A stretch of 64,000 nt of DNA from Geopseudomonas sagittaria (GCF_900115715.1 NZ_FOXM01000007.1:124001-188000), one strand, 5' to 3'; shown: positions 27,309 to 42,600, counted from the stretch's first letter. Translations and numbers: made by a program. Notes: a model not told the origin generated them from the letters alone.

Positions 27309-27658
27309 TGTGCTTCTCCGTGGCAGGGAATGGAATCCAGTATGGCCCAGCTTGTGGCCGGCCTGTTCGTTTCATGATGCAGCAGCGGTGCGCGAACGTC
27401 ATGACATTGGTCAGCTGTCGACGTGTCTCGGCCGCGCCGCTGTCCGGGACGTTCGATTGACAAGCCTATGGAATTCCCCGAGGGTGTGCCAATCGGATCA
27501 AACACCCGTATGAACCGCTGCTGGTCGTGCCGGGTGCATACGCGCCACCTGTCCAGAACGGTCCCGGCGGCCGGCGGCTATCCTTGCAAGATGGCGTGTC
27601 GGCTGCGCAAGCCGGGGCGGATGTGCAGGTTCACGCTTCCATAGATGGAGATCAGTCG
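27309..27658. other. 350-bp divergent intergenic region usp/fadB
   Basis: No gene is supported here; the fadB reading frame stays open to 27527, but that extension is not conserved-looking and lacks a Shine-Dalgarno at its start. The region holds a TTGACA at 27457-27462, a PsrA-like box at 27499-27512, and GGAG eight bases before the fadB ATG. I see no clear -10 at the right distance from the TTGACA. Confidence 0.5.
27499..27512. promoter_or_regulatory. Probable PsrA operator upstream of fadBA
   Basis: CAAAC-ACCC-GTATG fits the PsrA consensus (G/C)AAAC-N2-4-GTTT(G/C) with one mismatch. With the flanking bases (TCAAAC and GTATGA) five of six pairs are symmetric. PsrA is known to repress fadBA operons in Pseudomonas until long-chain acyl ligands bind. 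It overlaps a TATGAA that could be a -10. It lies about 150 bases before the start codon. Confidence 0.5.
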
Positions 27659-31011
<3,353 letters not shown>

Positions 31012-31030
31012 CCTTTTTGCACGACGCAAG

Positions 31031-31059
31031 CCGGGGACTCAGCGCCCCGGTTTTCGTTT
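31031..31059 (+). terminator. Intrinsic terminator after fadBA
   Basis: CCGGGG pairs with CCCCGG around ACTCAGCG, followed by TTTTCGTTT. It starts 20 bases after the fadA stop. Confidence 0.8.
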
Positions 31060-31086
31060 CGGCGGGGTAACGGCTGGGAGATGAAC

Positions 31087-31350
31087 ATGACGCTGCAAAC
31101 CGGACTCTACCGGCACTACAAGGGGCGCGAGTACCGCGTGTTCGGGCTGGCTCGGCATTCCGAGACCGAAGAACAGATGGTGGTCTATCAGGCCCTGTAT
31201 GGCGACTACGGCCTGTGGGTGCGACCGCTGGCCATGTTTCTCGAAACCGTGGAGGTGGATGGCGAAACCCTGCCGCGCTTTGCCCTGGTGCGCAGCGAAA
31301 GCGTGGAATTTCGCTACGCTGAGGGCAATCCGTCGCAGCCGCGTGCTTGA
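31087..31350 (+). CDS. DUF1653-family small protein
   Basis: An 87-residue protein, MTLQTGLYRHYKGREYRVFG then HSETEEQMVVYQALYGDYGLWVRPLAMF, the typical DUF1653 pattern of conserved Y, G and W residues in a small beta-fold. The function is unknown. The ATG at 31087 has GGAG six bases upstream, while the in-frame ATG at 31081 follows directly on that GGAG and cannot use it. It lies between fadA and topA, as PA3012 does in P. aeruginosa. Confidence 0.85.
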   Translation: MTLQTGLYRHYKGREYRVFGLARHSETEEQMVVYQALYGDYGLWVRPLAMFLETVEVDGETLPRFALVRSESVEFRYAEGNPSQPRA

Positions 31351-31473
31351 CCTGGTTACGCCGGCCACTATATATAGCGTGGCCTTATCAGGGCGCAGTT
31401 ACATTTAATTGCATATTCTGCGCCGACGGTGCCAACCGTTCATCTCGACATCTTTTCAGGAACTTTCCGATTC

Positions 31474-34077
31474 ATGGGCAAATCTCTGGTCATCGTGGAA
31501 TCCCCGGCCAAGGCCAAGACGATCAACAAGTATCTGGGCAACCAGTACGTGGTGAAGTCGAGCATCGGCCACATCCGCGACCTGCCCACCAGTGGCTCGG
31601 CCAGCAAGGAGCCGGTCAAGCGCGGCAAGGCCGCCGCGGCCGAAGCGCCGGCACTGTCGCCGAAGGAGAAGGCCAAGCGTCAGCTGTTCGCGCGCATGGG
31701 CATCGACCCCGAGCACGGCTGGAAGGCCAAGTACGAGATCCTGCCCGGCAAGGAAAAGGTGATCGAGGAGCTGCGCCGTCTGGCCAAGGATGCCGACACC
31801 ATCTATCTGGCAACCGACTTGGATAGAGAGGGGGAGGCGATCGCCTGGCACCTGCGCGAAGCCATTGGCGGCGACGACAGCCGCTACAAACGCGTGGTGT
31901 TCAACGAGATCACCAAGAAGGCCATCCAGGAGGCCTTCTCCCAGCCCGGCGAGCTGGACATCGATCGGGTCAACGCCCAGCAGGCGCGCCGCTTCCTCGA
32001 TCGCGTGGTCGGCTACATGGTTTCGCCGCTGCTGTGGGCCAAGATCGCCCGCGGCCTGTCCGCCGGTCGCGTGCAGTCGGTGGCAGCGAAGCTGGTGGTG
32101 GATCGCGAACGCGAGATCCGTGCCTTTATCCCGGAAGAGTACTGGGACGTGCATGCCGATCTGGCCACCGACAGCGGTGCCCAGGTGCGTTTCGAGGTCA
32201 CCCGCCAGGCTGGTGAAGCCTTCAAGCCGGTCACCGAAGCGCAGGCCATGGCCGCGGTCGACGCGCTGAAGGCTGCCGCCTACCAGGTGGCCAAGCGCGA
32301 GGACAAGCCGACCTCGAGCAAGCCGTCCGCACCGTTCATTACTTCCACCCTGCAGCAGGCGGCGAGCAACCGCCTGGGCTTCGGGGTGAAGAAGACCATG
32401 ATGATGGCCCAGCGCCTCTACGAGGCCGGCTACATCACCTACATGCGTACCGACTCGACCAACCTCTCCGCCGACGCCATCGACATGGCGCGCGGCTTCA
32501 TCGAAGGCGAGTTCGGCAAGCAGTACCTGCCGGCCCAGGCGAACGTCTACAGCAGCAAGGAAGGCGCCCAGGAGGCGCACGAGGCGATCCGTCCGTCCGA
32601 CGTCAACCTCAAGCCGACCCAGCTGAGCGGCATGGAGCGCGACGCCGAACGCCTGTACGAGCTGATCTGGCGCCAGTTCGTGGCCTGCCAGATGCTGCCG
32701 GCCGAATACCTGTCGACCAGTGTCACGGTCAAGGCCGGCGAGTTCGATCTGCGGGCCAAGGGCCGCATCCTCAAGTTCGACGGTTTCACCCGCGTGCTGC
32801 CGCCGCAGAGCAAGCCCGGCGAGGACGACGTGCTGCCGGACATGGCCCAGGGCGACCAGCTCAAGCTGCTCAAGCTCGATCCGGCCCAGCACTTCACCAA
32901 GCCGCCGGCGCGCTACTCGGAAGCCAGCCTGGTCAAGGAGATGGAAAAGCGCGGCATCGGCCGCCCGTCGACCTATGCGGCGATCATCTCGACCATCCAG
33001 GATCGCGGCTACGTGACCCTGCACAACCGCCGCTTCTACGCCGAGAAGATGGGCGATATCGTCACCGATCGTCTGTCGGAAAGCTTCGCCAACCTGATGG
33101 ACTACGGCTTCACCGCGCGCATGGAGGAGCGTCTGGATGACGTGGCCCAGGGCGAGCGCGAGTGGAAGCACCTGCTCGACGAGTTCTACGCCGACTTCAA
33201 GCAGAAGCTCGAAGCCGCCGAGGTCAGCGACGGCGGCATGCGTGCCAACCTGCCGACCCTGACCGACATTCCGTGCAAGGACTGCGGCCGGCCGATGATG
33301 ATCCGCACCGCCTCCACCGGCGTGTTCCTCGGCTGCTCGGGCTACGCGCTGCCGCCCAAGGAGCGCTGCAAGGCCACCGTCAACCTGATCCCCGGCGACG
33401 AGATCGCCGCCGACGACGAGGGCGAGTCCGAGTCGCGCGTGCTGCGCGGCAAGCATCGCTGTGCCAAGTGCGGCACGGCGATGGATGCCTATCTGCTCGA
33501 CGAGAAGCACAAGCTGCACATCTGCGGCAACAACCCGGACTGCTCGGGTTACGAGATCGAGGAAGGCCAGTACCGCATCAAGGGCTACGAAGGCCCGAGC
33601 CTCGAATGCGACAAGTGCGGCAGCGAGATGCAACTGAAGACCGGCCGCTTCGGCAAGTTCTTCGGTTGTACCAACAGCGAGTGCAAGAACACCCGCAAGC
33701 TGCTGAAGAGCGGCGAGCCGGCACCGCCGAAGATGGACGCGGTGAAGATGCCCGAGCTGCGCTGCGCCAAGGTCGACGACGTCTACGTGCTGCGCGATGG
33801 CGCCTCGGGCCTGTTCCTCGCCGCCAGCCAGTTCCCCAAGAACCGCGAAACCCGCGCGCCGCTGGTGCTCGAACTGCTGCCGCATCGCGACGAGATCGAT
33901 CCGAAGTACCACTTCCTGCTGGAGGCGCCGCAGCAGGATCCGGACGGCCGTCCGGCGGTGATCCGCTTCAGTCGCAAGACCAAGGAGCAGTACGTGCAGA
34001 GCGAGGTGGACGGCAAGCCCAGCGGCTGGCGCGCCTTCTACGCCGACGGCAAGTGGACGGTGGAAGACAAGCGCTAA
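31474..34077 (+). CDS. topA: DNA topoisomerase I
   Basis: An 867-residue type IA topoisomerase that relaxes negative supercoils. The Toprim domain begins [17 protein letters not shown] (general-base Glu) and has the DLDREGE acidic motif near residue 115. The active-site Tyr323 is in [13 protein letters not shown]. Three C-terminal four-Cys zinc modules are visible: CKDCGRP to [19 protein letters not shown] to CGNNPDC, and CDKCGSE to CTNSEC. A further C-terminal domain ends in VEDKR. The ATG at 31474 is the family start, with AGGAA upstream. Confidence 0.97.
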   Translation: MGKSLVIVESPAKAKTINKYLGNQYVVKSSIGHIRDLPTSGSASKEPVKRGKAAAAEAPALSPKEKAKRQLFARMGIDPEHGWKAKYEILPGKEKVIEELRRLAKDADTIYLATDLDREGEAIAWHLREAIGGDDSRYKRVVFNEITKKAIQEAFSQPGELDIDRVNAQQARRFLDRVVGYMVSPLLWAKIARGLSAGRVQSVAAKLVVDREREIRAFIPEEYWDVHADLATDSGAQVRFEVTRQAGEAFKPVTEAQAMAAVDALKAAAYQVAKREDKPTSSKPSAPFITSTLQQAASNRLGFGVKKTMMMAQRLYEAGYITYMRTDSTNLSADAIDMARGFIEGEFGKQYLPAQANVYSSKEGAQEAHEAIRPSDVNLKPTQLSGMERDAERLYELIWRQFVACQMLPAEYLSTSVTVKAGEFDLRAKGRILKFDGFTRVLPPQSKPGEDDVLPDMAQGDQLKLLKLDPAQHFTKPPARYSEASLVKEMEKRGIGRPSTYAAIISTIQDRGYVTLHNRRFYAEKMGDIVTDRLSESFANLMDYGFTARMEERLDDVAQGEREWKHLLDEFYADFKQKLEAAEVSDGGMRANLPTLTDIPCKDCGRPMMIRTASTGVFLGCSGYALPPKERCKATVNLIPGDEIAADDEGESESRVLRGKHRCAKCGTAMDAYLLDEKHKLHICGNNPDCSGYEIEEGQYRIKGYEGPSLECDKCGSEMQLKTGRFGKFFGCTNSECKNTRKLLKSGEPAPPKMDAVKMPELRCAKVDDVYVLRDGASGLFLAASQFPKNRETRAPLVLELLPHRDEIDPKYHFLLEAPQQDPDGRPAVIRFSRKTKEQYVQSEVDGKPSGWRAFYADGKWTVEDKR

Positions 34078-34204
34078 CGCGGTCTCGACAAGCGCGAACG
34101 GAACCGGCCGGTGCGTGCAGACGCCCGGCCGGTTGTGCTTTGGCGGTGCGCTGCGAAGGAGGCGCCCGGCGGCGTATACTCGGGGCTCTGTCGAGGAGTC
34201 CGCC

Positions 34205-34726
34205 ATGGCCAACGAGCTGTACACCCGTACCAACCAGAAACTCTACTTTGCCGGTCTGGCGCTGGAGGCCTGGCGCGCCGCCGAGGCGGCGCAGGCGCTG
34301 AATGCGCAGACGCAGATCCAGGCGGCCCGCGAAGGCGCGCTGTTCCATCTGTACGGCGCCGCGCTGGGTCTGTGCCACGAGATCGCCGGTTACTACCGCC
34401 TGCCCCAGGCCGCTGCGCCGCAGGTCGAGCAGCTGCTGACGGCCGAGGTGCTGGAGGCTGCGCCCAGTCCGGAGCTGGCCGAACTGGTCGAGCTGGCGCA
34501 GGACCGGCAGAGCTGGCTGGGGCAGCTGCTGAGTGCCTATCGCGGGCTGTTCGAGCCGCCGCGCGAGGCGAAGCAGGCCAAGGTCGATCCGTCCCTGGCG
34601 TTGATTGCCGCGGTCAGCGTGGGCGAGCCGGAGCCGGTCGAGCTGGGGCTGCAGGCGCTTGCCGACTGGCAGCAGCAGATCAGGCAGCTGGCGGCACGCT
34701 TTCGCGAAGGCATGAGCGAGTGGTGA
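34205..34726 (+). CDS. Conserved alpha-helical protein of unknown function (DUF6586-like)
   Basis: A 173-residue soluble, helix-rich, alanine- and leucine-rich protein starting MANELYTRTNQKLYFAGLAL. It corresponds by order and N-terminus to what I remember as the DUF6586 family (PA3010 region). No motif for a catalytic activity is seen. GAGGAG precedes the ATG at 34205. The frame is open further upstream, but the family start is at MANELYTR. Confidence 0.75.
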   Translation: MANELYTRTNQKLYFAGLALEAWRAAEAAQALNAQTQIQAAREGALFHLYGAALGLCHEIAGYYRLPQAAAPQVEQLLTAEVLEAAPSPELAELVELAQDRQSWLGQLLSAYRGLFEPPREAKQAKVDPSLALIAAVSVGEPEPVELGLQALADWQQQIRQLAARFREGMSEW

Positions 34727-34899
34727 AGGCTCGCGCGGGTGGCCCTGTCCACGCGCTGCTGGGCTGATCGCTGCGGGCCATCGTCGCCGCGGAGCAGGGC
34801 GGCCTGTCCGACGCATGGCGGTACGATGCTATCGCTGCGCTAGGGTGTGACGCACGGCGCTGTTACAATGCCGGCCTTTTTCCGCGGAGCACCCTCCCC

Positions 34900-35139
34900 A
34901 TGCCGACATCCTTCCTGGAAATCGTGGAATTGCCCGATGGCCGTATCGTCCTGCGTCGCGGCGACGACGAGGAGGCGCTGGTGACTCTCGAGTTTTCCGC
35001 GGATGCCAAGGCTTTCCTGCAGGGCCAGCACATCGAGGTGGCCAAGGCCATGTTCAATCTGGGCGTACAGATGGCCGGCAGCATGGCCGATGGCGATTAC
35101 GAGCAGGATTACAACGAAGAGTCGCGCGTACTGCACTGA
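34900..35139 (+). CDS. Small conserved acidic protein of unknown function
   Basis: A 79-residue protein: MPTSFLEIVELPDGRIVLRR, then DDEEALVTLEFSADAKAFLQ, then an amphipathic segment and the acidic YEQDYNEESRVLH tail. It resembles the small gene PA3009 by position. GGAG lies 11 bases upstream of the ATG and a TACAAT -10-like hexamer is at 34864-34869. It converges with lexA; in P. aeruginosa sulA lies between the two, but here only 67 bases separate the stops. Confidence 0.75.
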   Translation: MPTSFLEIVELPDGRIVLRRGDDEEALVTLEFSADAKAFLQGQHIEVAKAMFNLGVQMAGSMADGDYEQDYNEESRVLH

Positions 35140-35168
35140 CGCGCGCGGCGCTTCGTGGACTCTTCTGA

Positions 35169-35192
35169 CACCCGCAGCCTGCGCTGCGGGTG
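35169..35192. repeat. 9-bp hairpin between the small protein gene and lexA
   Basis: CACCCGCAG and CTGCGGGTG flank CCTGCG. There is no T-run on either strand. It lies in the 67-base convergent gap and probably protects or terminates both transcripts. Confidence 0.55.
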
Positions 35193-35206
35193 CCCCCCGG
35201 CCGGGC

Positions 35207-35821
35207 TCAGCGGCGGATCACGCCGACGCTCAGGCCTTCGATGACGAATTCCTGATCGGGCTTGTCCAGGTCGATCACGATCGGCGCGAACTCCGGATTT
35301 TCCGCCAGCAGCTGCACACGCTTGCCGCGGCGCTGGAAGCGTTTGACCGTCACTTCTTCGCCGATTCGCGCGACCACGATCTGCCCGTTGCTGGCCTCGC
35401 GGCAGGCATGCACGGCGAGCAGATCGCCATCCAGAATGCCTACGTCCTTCATGCTCATGCCGTGCACGCGCAGCAGGAAGTCGGCGCGCGGATGGAAGAA
35501 TTCCGGGCTGATCCGGCAGCTGTCCTCGATGTGCTGCTCGGCCAGGATGGGCGCGCCGGCGGCGACCCGACCGATGATCGGCAGTTCGCCCTCGCGCAGC
35601 GCCGACTCGCTGTCGGGGATGCGGATGCCGCGGGAGGCACCGGGAATCATCTCGATGGCGCCCTTGCGGGCCAGCGCGCGCAGATGCTCCTCGGCCGCGT
35701 TGGGGGAGCGGAAGCCCAGTTGTTGGGCGATTTCGGCGCGGGTGGGCGGGTAGCCGTGCACGTCCAGCCAGCTCTTGATGAAGGCCAGGATCTCGCCTTG
35801 GCGTGGTGTCAGTTTCTGCAT
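35207..35821 (-). CDS. lexA: SOS repressor LexA
   Basis: A 204-residue repressor with a winged helix N-terminus ([20 protein letters not shown], then [15 protein letters not shown]). The self-cleavage site is Ala-Gly in [12 protein letters not shown]. The serine-lysine dyad has Ser in [12 protein letters not shown] and Lys in GEEVTVKRF. RecA filaments trigger cleavage. Its promoter region carries two SOS boxes (35832-35847 and 35851-35866), so it is autoregulated. No sulA follows it, unlike the lexA-sulA arrangement I know from P. aeruginosa and P. putida. Confidence 0.97.
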   Translation of the reverse strand: MQKLTPRQGEILAFIKSWLDVHGYPPTRAEIAQQLGFRSPNAAEEHLRALARKGAIEMIPGASRGIRIPDSESALREGELPIIGRVAAGAPILAEQHIEDSCRISPEFFHPRADFLLRVHGMSMKDVGILDGDLLAVHACREASNGQIVVARIGEEVTVKRFQRRGKRVQLLAENPEFAPIVIDLDKPDQEFVIEGLSVGVIRR

Positions 35822-35831
35822 GGACCGGGCT

Positions 35832-35847
35832 CTGTCTTTTTATCCAG
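35832..35847. promoter_or_regulatory. LexA box 1 (lexA-proximal)
   Basis: CTGTCTTTTTATCCAG fits CTG-N10-CAG. It lies 11 bases upstream of the lexA start codon on the minus strand. Confidence 0.85.
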
Positions 35848-35850
35848 TTG

Positions 35851-35866
35851 CTGGAAGTATATACAG
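35851..35866. promoter_or_regulatory. LexA box 2
   Basis: CTGGAAGTATATACAG fits CTG-N10-CAG with the favoured TATATA core. It is 19 bp from box 1, centre to centre, about two helical turns, which suits cooperative binding of two LexA dimers. Confidence 0.9.
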
Positions 35867-35960
35867 GGTGGTGGCTCTGGCAACCACTTTGCCTGTCGGG
35901 CCCGCGAGCGGCTGGCTGGCTAGGTGGCGACGGGGCGTACATACTCACTGAGTCAAGCAA

Positions 35961-35978
35961 TTGAAACTCTGGTTTCAA
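35961..35978. promoter_or_regulatory. PsrA autoregulatory operator
   Basis: TTGAAAC-TCTG-GTTTCAA is a perfect palindrome that matches the known PsrA consensus GAAAC-N4-GTTTC. It lies 26 bases upstream of the psrA ATG, in the lexA/psrA divergent region. Confidence 0.9.
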
Positions 35979-36004
35979 ATGCATGTTCGTCAGGTGGGGG
36001 GATC

Positions 36005-36703
36005 ATGGTCCAGTCGGAAACCGTCGAGCGGATTCTCGATGCTGCGGAGCAGCTGTTTGCCGAGAAAGGCTTTGCCGAAACGTCGCTGCGGCTGATTACC
36101 AGCAAGGCCGGGGTGAACCTGGCCGCGGTGAACTATCACTTCGGCTCCAAGGAGGCGCTGATCCAGGCGGTGTTCGCCCGTTTCCTCGGTCCGTTCTGTC
36201 AGGGCCTCGAGCGCGAGCTGGAGCGTCGGCAGCGCACGGTCGATGCGGCGGCGGCCACGCTCGAGGAGCTGCTGGAACTGCTGGTGGAGCAGATGCTCAG
36301 CCTCAAGCCGCGGATCGGCAACGACCTGTCGATCTTCATGCGCCTGCTGGGCCTGGCCTTCAGTCAGGGCCAGGGGCATCTGCGCAGCTATCTGGAGGAC
36401 ATGTACGGCAAGGTGTTCCGCCGCTACACGGCCCTGCTGGATCAGGCGGTGCCGCGGCTTCCACCGCTGGAGCTGTTCTGGCGCATGCACTTCATGCTCG
36501 GCGCCGTGGCTTTCAGCATGTCCGGGATCAGGGCGCTGCGTGGCATGGCCGAAGCCGATTTCGGCGTGCAGACTTCCGTCGAGCAGGTGATGCGTCTGAT
36601 GGTGCCGTTCATGGCGGCGGGCATGCGTGCCGACAGTGCGTTGAGCGAGGAGATGCTGTCCGCACGCCGGCGTTTGCAGGACAGGGTCGGTGCTGCAGAG
36701 TAG
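36005..36703 (+). CDS. psrA: TetR-family regulator PsrA
   Basis: A 232-residue TetR repressor. The N-terminal helix-turn-helix reads VERILDAAEQLFAEKGFAET, then LITSKAGVNLAAVNYHFGSK. The C-terminal domain (LSLKPRIGNDLSIFMRLLGL) would bind long-chain fatty acyl ligands. In Pseudomonas PsrA represses fadBA and itself and influences rpoS; here matching boxes are seen before psrA and, less perfectly, before fadB. The ATG at 36005 follows AGGTGGGGG. The open frame back to 35924 runs through the operator and is not coding. Position next to lexA supports the identity. Confidence 0.93.
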   Translation: MVQSETVERILDAAEQLFAEKGFAETSLRLITSKAGVNLAAVNYHFGSKEALIQAVFARFLGPFCQGLERELERRQRTVDAAAATLEELLELLVEQMLSLKPRIGNDLSIFMRLLGLAFSQGQGHLRSYLEDMYGKVFRRYTALLDQAVPRLPPLELFWRMHFMLGAVAFSMSGIRALRGMAEADFGVQTSVEQVMRLMVPFMAAGMRADSALSEEMLSARRRLQDRVGAAE

Positions 36704-36770
36704 GGCGCGCTGCTGACGGGTGCGTCCGGCCGTGCGGATCGGCTAAGCTAGCGCATTCCTGCCAAAAGCC

Positions 36771-37295
36771 ATGCCCATGCTCGATCTGCTGCATATTTCC
36801 ATCGCCGACCAGTGCCTGTACGGCTTCGCCGCCGGCGAACTGCGCCTGCGCCTGCCGGTCTCCACCGCCCTCAACGGGCCGGGGGAGCAGCAGGGGTCGG
36901 GCTGCACGCCGCGGGGCCGCCATCAGGTACGGGCGAAGATCGGTGGCGGCCTGCCCGAGGCGGCGGTGCTGGTGGGGCGGCGCTGGACCGGCGAGATCTG
37001 GTCGCCCGCGCTGGCCGCGCAGCATCCGCAGCGCGACTGGATCCTCTCGCGGATTCTCTGGCTGAGCGGCTGCGAGCCGGGGCGCAACCGTCTCGGCGCG
37101 GTCGATACCTTCCGCCGCTACATCTACCTGCACGGAACCCCGGACAGCGAGCCGATGGGCGAGGCGCGCTCGCACGGCTGCATCCGCCTGCGCAATGCCG
37201 ACCTGCTCGCGCTGTTCGAGCAGGTGCCGCTGCACTGTTCCGTGATCATTGACGAAGCACCGCAGCCGCAGTGGCGGCTGGCGGCGCTTGACTGA
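36771..37295 (+). CDS. YkuD-domain L,D-transpeptidase/L,D-carboxypeptidase without signal peptide
   Basis: A 174-residue single-domain YkuD protein. The catalytic segment is YIYLHGTPDSEPMGEARSHG followed by CIRLRNADLLALF, with the nucleophile Cys directly after SHG. The N-terminus MPMLDLLHISIADQCLYGF has no signal peptide or membrane anchor, so the protein should be cytoplasmic. The next gene, nine bases on, is nagZ, a cytoplasmic muropeptide-recycling enzyme. By analogy with the cytoplasmic YkuD L,D-carboxypeptidase of Acinetobacter (ElsL/LdtK), I infer that it trims the terminal D-Ala from recycled tetrapeptides. The family is clear; the reaction is inference. ATG 36777 is an alternative start. 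Confidence 0.75.
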   Translation: MPMLDLLHISIADQCLYGFAAGELRLRLPVSTALNGPGEQQGSGCTPRGRHQVRAKIGGGLPEAAVLVGRRWTGEIWSPALAAQHPQRDWILSRILWLSGCEPGRNRLGAVDTFRRYIYLHGTPDSEPMGEARSHGCIRLRNADLLALFEQVPLHCSVIIDEAPQPQWRLAALD

Positions 37296-37304
37296 GGAGT
37301 TCGA

Positions 37305-39054
<1,750 letters not shown>

Positions 39055-39072
39055 TCACCGCCTGGGCAACGC

Positions 39073-39108
39073 AAAAGGGGCGGCAGATCTGCATCTGCCG
39101 CCCCTTTT
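39073..39108. terminator. Bidirectional intrinsic terminator
   Basis: AAAAGGGGCGGCAGAT and its exact reverse complement flank CTGC. The stem ends in an A-run on one side and a T-run on the other, so it can stop both the nagZ-phosphorylase transcript and the convergent mfd-CsiV transcript. Confidence 0.92.
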
Positions 39109-39125
39109 TGTTGTTGCGCCTGCGC

Positions 39126-39653
39126 TTAGAGCGGATTGACGCGGATCAGGGCGCCCAGACTCGGGTGGTCGAGGTAGGTCAGCTGGCCGGGGATCAGGCG
39201 GCGCTTGATCTGCAGGCGTTCGCTGGAGGCCAGGAAGCCGTCGCCGTTGAACTGGTTGACCCAGGCCTGCAGGCTCAGTTCGAGCTGGCGGCCCTGGGTC
39301 AGGTCGAGTACGCCTTCGACCGGGAAATGGCCGTCGCTTTCCTTGCCGGTGACGAAGCGCAGCGGCGCCGGGCTGCTGCCGGCACCCTGCAGCCAGGACT
39401 TGTGCAGCAGCACCTGATAACCCTGGCCGCCTTCCAGCTTGGCCACGGTGTCGGTCAGCACCGGGGTGCGCTCGCTTTGCGCAGGGATCGCGCCGGCTTG
39501 GCCGGCCCAGTCTTCCGGCGCCGGCTGGCTGGCGTGCACGGCCTTTTCCGCCTGGCGGAAGACGATCAGTTCGACCTGGTACAGCGCTTCGGCGAAGGCC
39601 GCGGGGGCGATCAGCAGCAGCGAGACCAGCAGGGGGCGAAGCAGTCGGAGCAT
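39126..39653 (-). CDS. CsiV-family exported protein
   Basis: A 175-residue periplasmic protein. The signal peptide is MLRLLRPLLVSLLLIAPAAF, cut after AEA. The mature part begins LYQVELIVFRQAE, the hallmark of the CsiV family (a peptidoglycan-binding partner of condensin-like or L,D-transpeptidase factors), and contains YLDHPSLGALIRVNPL at the end. It starts 11 bases after mfd on the same strand, as PA3003 follows mfd in P. aeruginosa, and is probably cotranscribed. Its exact role is not established in Pseudomonas as far as I know. Confidence 0.8.
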   Translation of the reverse strand: MLRLLRPLLVSLLLIAPAAFAEALYQVELIVFRQAEKAVHASQPAPEDWAGQAGAIPAQSERTPVLTDTVAKLEGGQGYQVLLHKSWLQGAGSSPAPLRFVTGKESDGHFPVEGVLDLTQGRQLELSLQAWVNQFNGDGFLASSERLQIKRRLIPGQLTYLDHPSLGALIRVNPL

Positions 39654-39664
39654 GGGGTTTTCCT

Positions 39665-42600
39665 TCAGGCGGAGGGCGGGGTCAGGCGCTCGAACAGCGC
39701 CTCCAGGGTATTGAAGCGCTGTTCCGGGCGTTCCATCGGTACCTGGAACTTGAACACGGTGGCGCCTTCGAACTTGTAGCGACTGGGCTGGCTCTGGATC
39801 AGCTTGATCAGGGTCAGCGGCTCGACCGGGGTGTGCGCGGTGAATTCGATGCGCCCACCCTGCGGGCCGGCGTCGACCTTCTTGATCCCCAGCTGCTCGG
39901 CCTGCAGCTTGAGCAGGGTCAGGCGCATCAGGTTCTTCGCCGGCTCCGGCAGCAGGCCGAAGCGGTCGATCATCTCCACCTGCAGCTCGTTGAGCGCGCG
40001 CTCGTCCTCGGCTGAGGCGATGCGCTTGTAGAGGATCAGGCGGGCATGCACATCCGGCAGGTAGTCCTCGGGGATCAGCGCCGGTAGGCGCAGGTTGATC
40101 TCCGGGCCGCCGCCCAGCGGCTGCTCGAGGTTGGGCTGTTCGCCCTTGCGGATCGCCTTGACCGCGCGCTCGAGCATTTCCATGTAGAGGGTGAAGCCGA
40201 CCGCCTGGATCTGCCCGCTCTGGCCTTCGCCGAGCAGCTCGCCGGCGCCGCGGATCTCCAGGTCGTGGGTGGCCAGCACGAAGCCGGCGCCCAGGTCCTG
40301 GGCATTGGCGATGGCCTCCAGGCGCTTCTGCGCGTCGTCGGTCATCTGCTTGCGCGCCGGGGTGAGCAGGTAGGCGTAGGCCTGGTGGTGGCTGCGGCCG
40401 ACCCGGCCGCGCAGCTGGTGCAGCTGGGCCAGACCGAACTTGTCGGCGCGCTCGATGATGATGGTGTTGGCACTGGGCACGTCGATGCCGGTCTCGATGA
40501 TGGTCGAGGCCACCAGCACGTTGAAGCGCTTGTGGTAGAAGTCGCCCATCACCTGTTCCAGCTCGCGCTCGCGCATCTGCCCGTGGCCGATGCCGATGCG
40601 TGCCTCGGGCACCAGTTCGGCCAGCTCGGCGGCGCACTTCTCGATGGTCTTCACGTCGTTGTGCAGGTAGTAGACCTGGCCGCCGCGCAGCAGCTCGCGC
40701 AGCAGGGCCTCCTTGATCACGGTGTTCTGCTGTTCCATGACGAAGGTGCGCACCGACAGCCGGCGCGCCGGCGGGGTGGCGATGATCGACAGGTCGCGCA
40801 TGCCCGACACCGCCATGTTCAGGGTGCGCGGGATTGGCGTGGCGGTCAGGGTGAGGATGTCCACCTCGCTGCGCAGGGCCTTGAGCTGCTCCTTCTGGCG
40901 CACGCCGAAGCGGTGCTCCTCGTCGATGATCACCAGGCCCAGATCGCGGAACTTCACGTCCTCCTGCAGCAGCTTGTGGGTGCCGATGACGATGTCGACC
41001 TTGCCTTCGGCGAGCAGCAGCTCGGCCTCGCGCACTTCCTTGGCCGACTTGAAGCGGCTCATCACCTCGACCTTGACCGGCCAGTCGGCGAAGCGGTCGC
41101 GGAAGCTGTTGTAGTGCTGCTGGGCGAGCAGGGTGGTGGGCACCAGCACCGCCACCTGCTTGCCGCTGTGCACGGCGATGAAGGCGGCGCGCATGGCCAC
41201 CTCGGTCTTGCCGAAGCCGACGTCGCCGCACACTAGGCGGTCCATCGGCTTGGCGGCGAGCATGTCGGCGCGCACCGCGTCGATGGCCGCCTGCTGGTCG
41301 GGGGTCTCCTCGAAGGGGAAACCGGCGCTGAAGGTTTCGTAGTCGAGCTGCGGGTCGCTGAAGGCGTAACCCTCGCGGGCGGCGCGGCGGGCGTAGACGT
41401 CGAGCAATTCGGCGGCGACGTCGCGCACCTGCTCGGCGGCCTTGCGCTTGGCCTTCTGCCAGGTTTCCGAACCCAGGCGGTGCAGCGGCGCCTGGGCGTC
41501 GTCGGCACCGGTGTAGCGGGCGATCAGGTGCAGGCTGGCCACCGGCACGTAGAGCTTGGCTTCCTCGGCGTATTCGAGCATGAGGAATTCGGCGGCCTGG
41601 CCCTCGACCTCCAGGGTAACCAGGCCGTGGTAGCGGCCGACGCCGTGGTCGATGTGCACCACCGGCGCGCCTTCGCGCAGCTCGGTGAGGTTCTTGATCA
41701 CGTTGTCGCCGGCGTCGCGGCCCTTGTCGCGGCGGCGGCGCTGCATGACCCGGTGGCCGAACAGCGGGCTTTCTGGGATCAGTGCCAGTTCGTCGAGCAG
41801 CAGGCCCTCGTCGAGCGGCGCGATGGTGATCGCCAGGCGCTCGCTGGCGGCGACGAAGCCGGGCCAGCCGTCGACTTCGCGCGGCTTGAGCTTGAGGCGG
41901 GCGAGCAGTTCCAGCAGCGCTTCGCGGCGGCCGGCGGACTCGGCGCAGAACAGCACGCGCCCCGGGTATTCCTCGAGGAAGCGGCGCAGTGCGGCCAGCG
42001 GCTCGCCGGCCTTGGCCTGGATCGCCAGGTCGGGCAGGACGCGGGCGGCGAAGCGCTCGCGGCCGACGCCGGTCGACACCTCCTGCTGGTCGGCGATCAC
42101 CCGCGGCCAGCTTTTCAGGCGGGCGAAGCAGTCCTCCACCGGCAGGAACAGCTCGGCGGGCGGCAGCAGCGGGCGCTCGGGGTCGACGCGGCGCTCCTCG
42201 TAGCGGTTGCGCACGTCGCCCCAGAACTGCTCGGCGGCCTGCTCGATGCCGGGCAGGGAGAATACCTGGGTGTCGCCGGGCAGGTAGTCGAACAGGGTGG
42301 CGGTCTGCTCGAAGAACAGCGGCAGGTAGTACTCGATGCCGGCCGGCGCCAGGCCGCTGGACAGGTCCTGGTACAGCGGGCAGCGCCGGTAGTCGACGTC
42401 GAAACGCTCGCGAAAGCGCGCGCGGAAGCTGGCCACCGCCTCCTTCTGCATCGGGAATTCGCGGGCCGGCAGCAGGCGTACCGAGTCGACCTTGTCGACC
42501 GAGCGCTGGGTCTCGGGGTCGAAGGTGCGCAGGGTCTCGATCTCGTCGTCGAACAGGTCGATGCGATACGGCAGCGGGCTGCCCATCGGGTAGAGGTCGA

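Noticed and set aside
34727-34899. Small RNA or promoter in the 173-base gap before the 34900 gene
   Set aside because: Only an isolated TACAAT hexamer is seen, with no -35 at proper spacing and no terminator hairpin, so no RNA gene is claimed.
35924-36004. 27-codon N-terminal extension of psrA
   Set aside because: It would translate through the PsrA operator and lacks a Shine-Dalgarno; the ATG at 36005 has a strong one and the family N-terminus.
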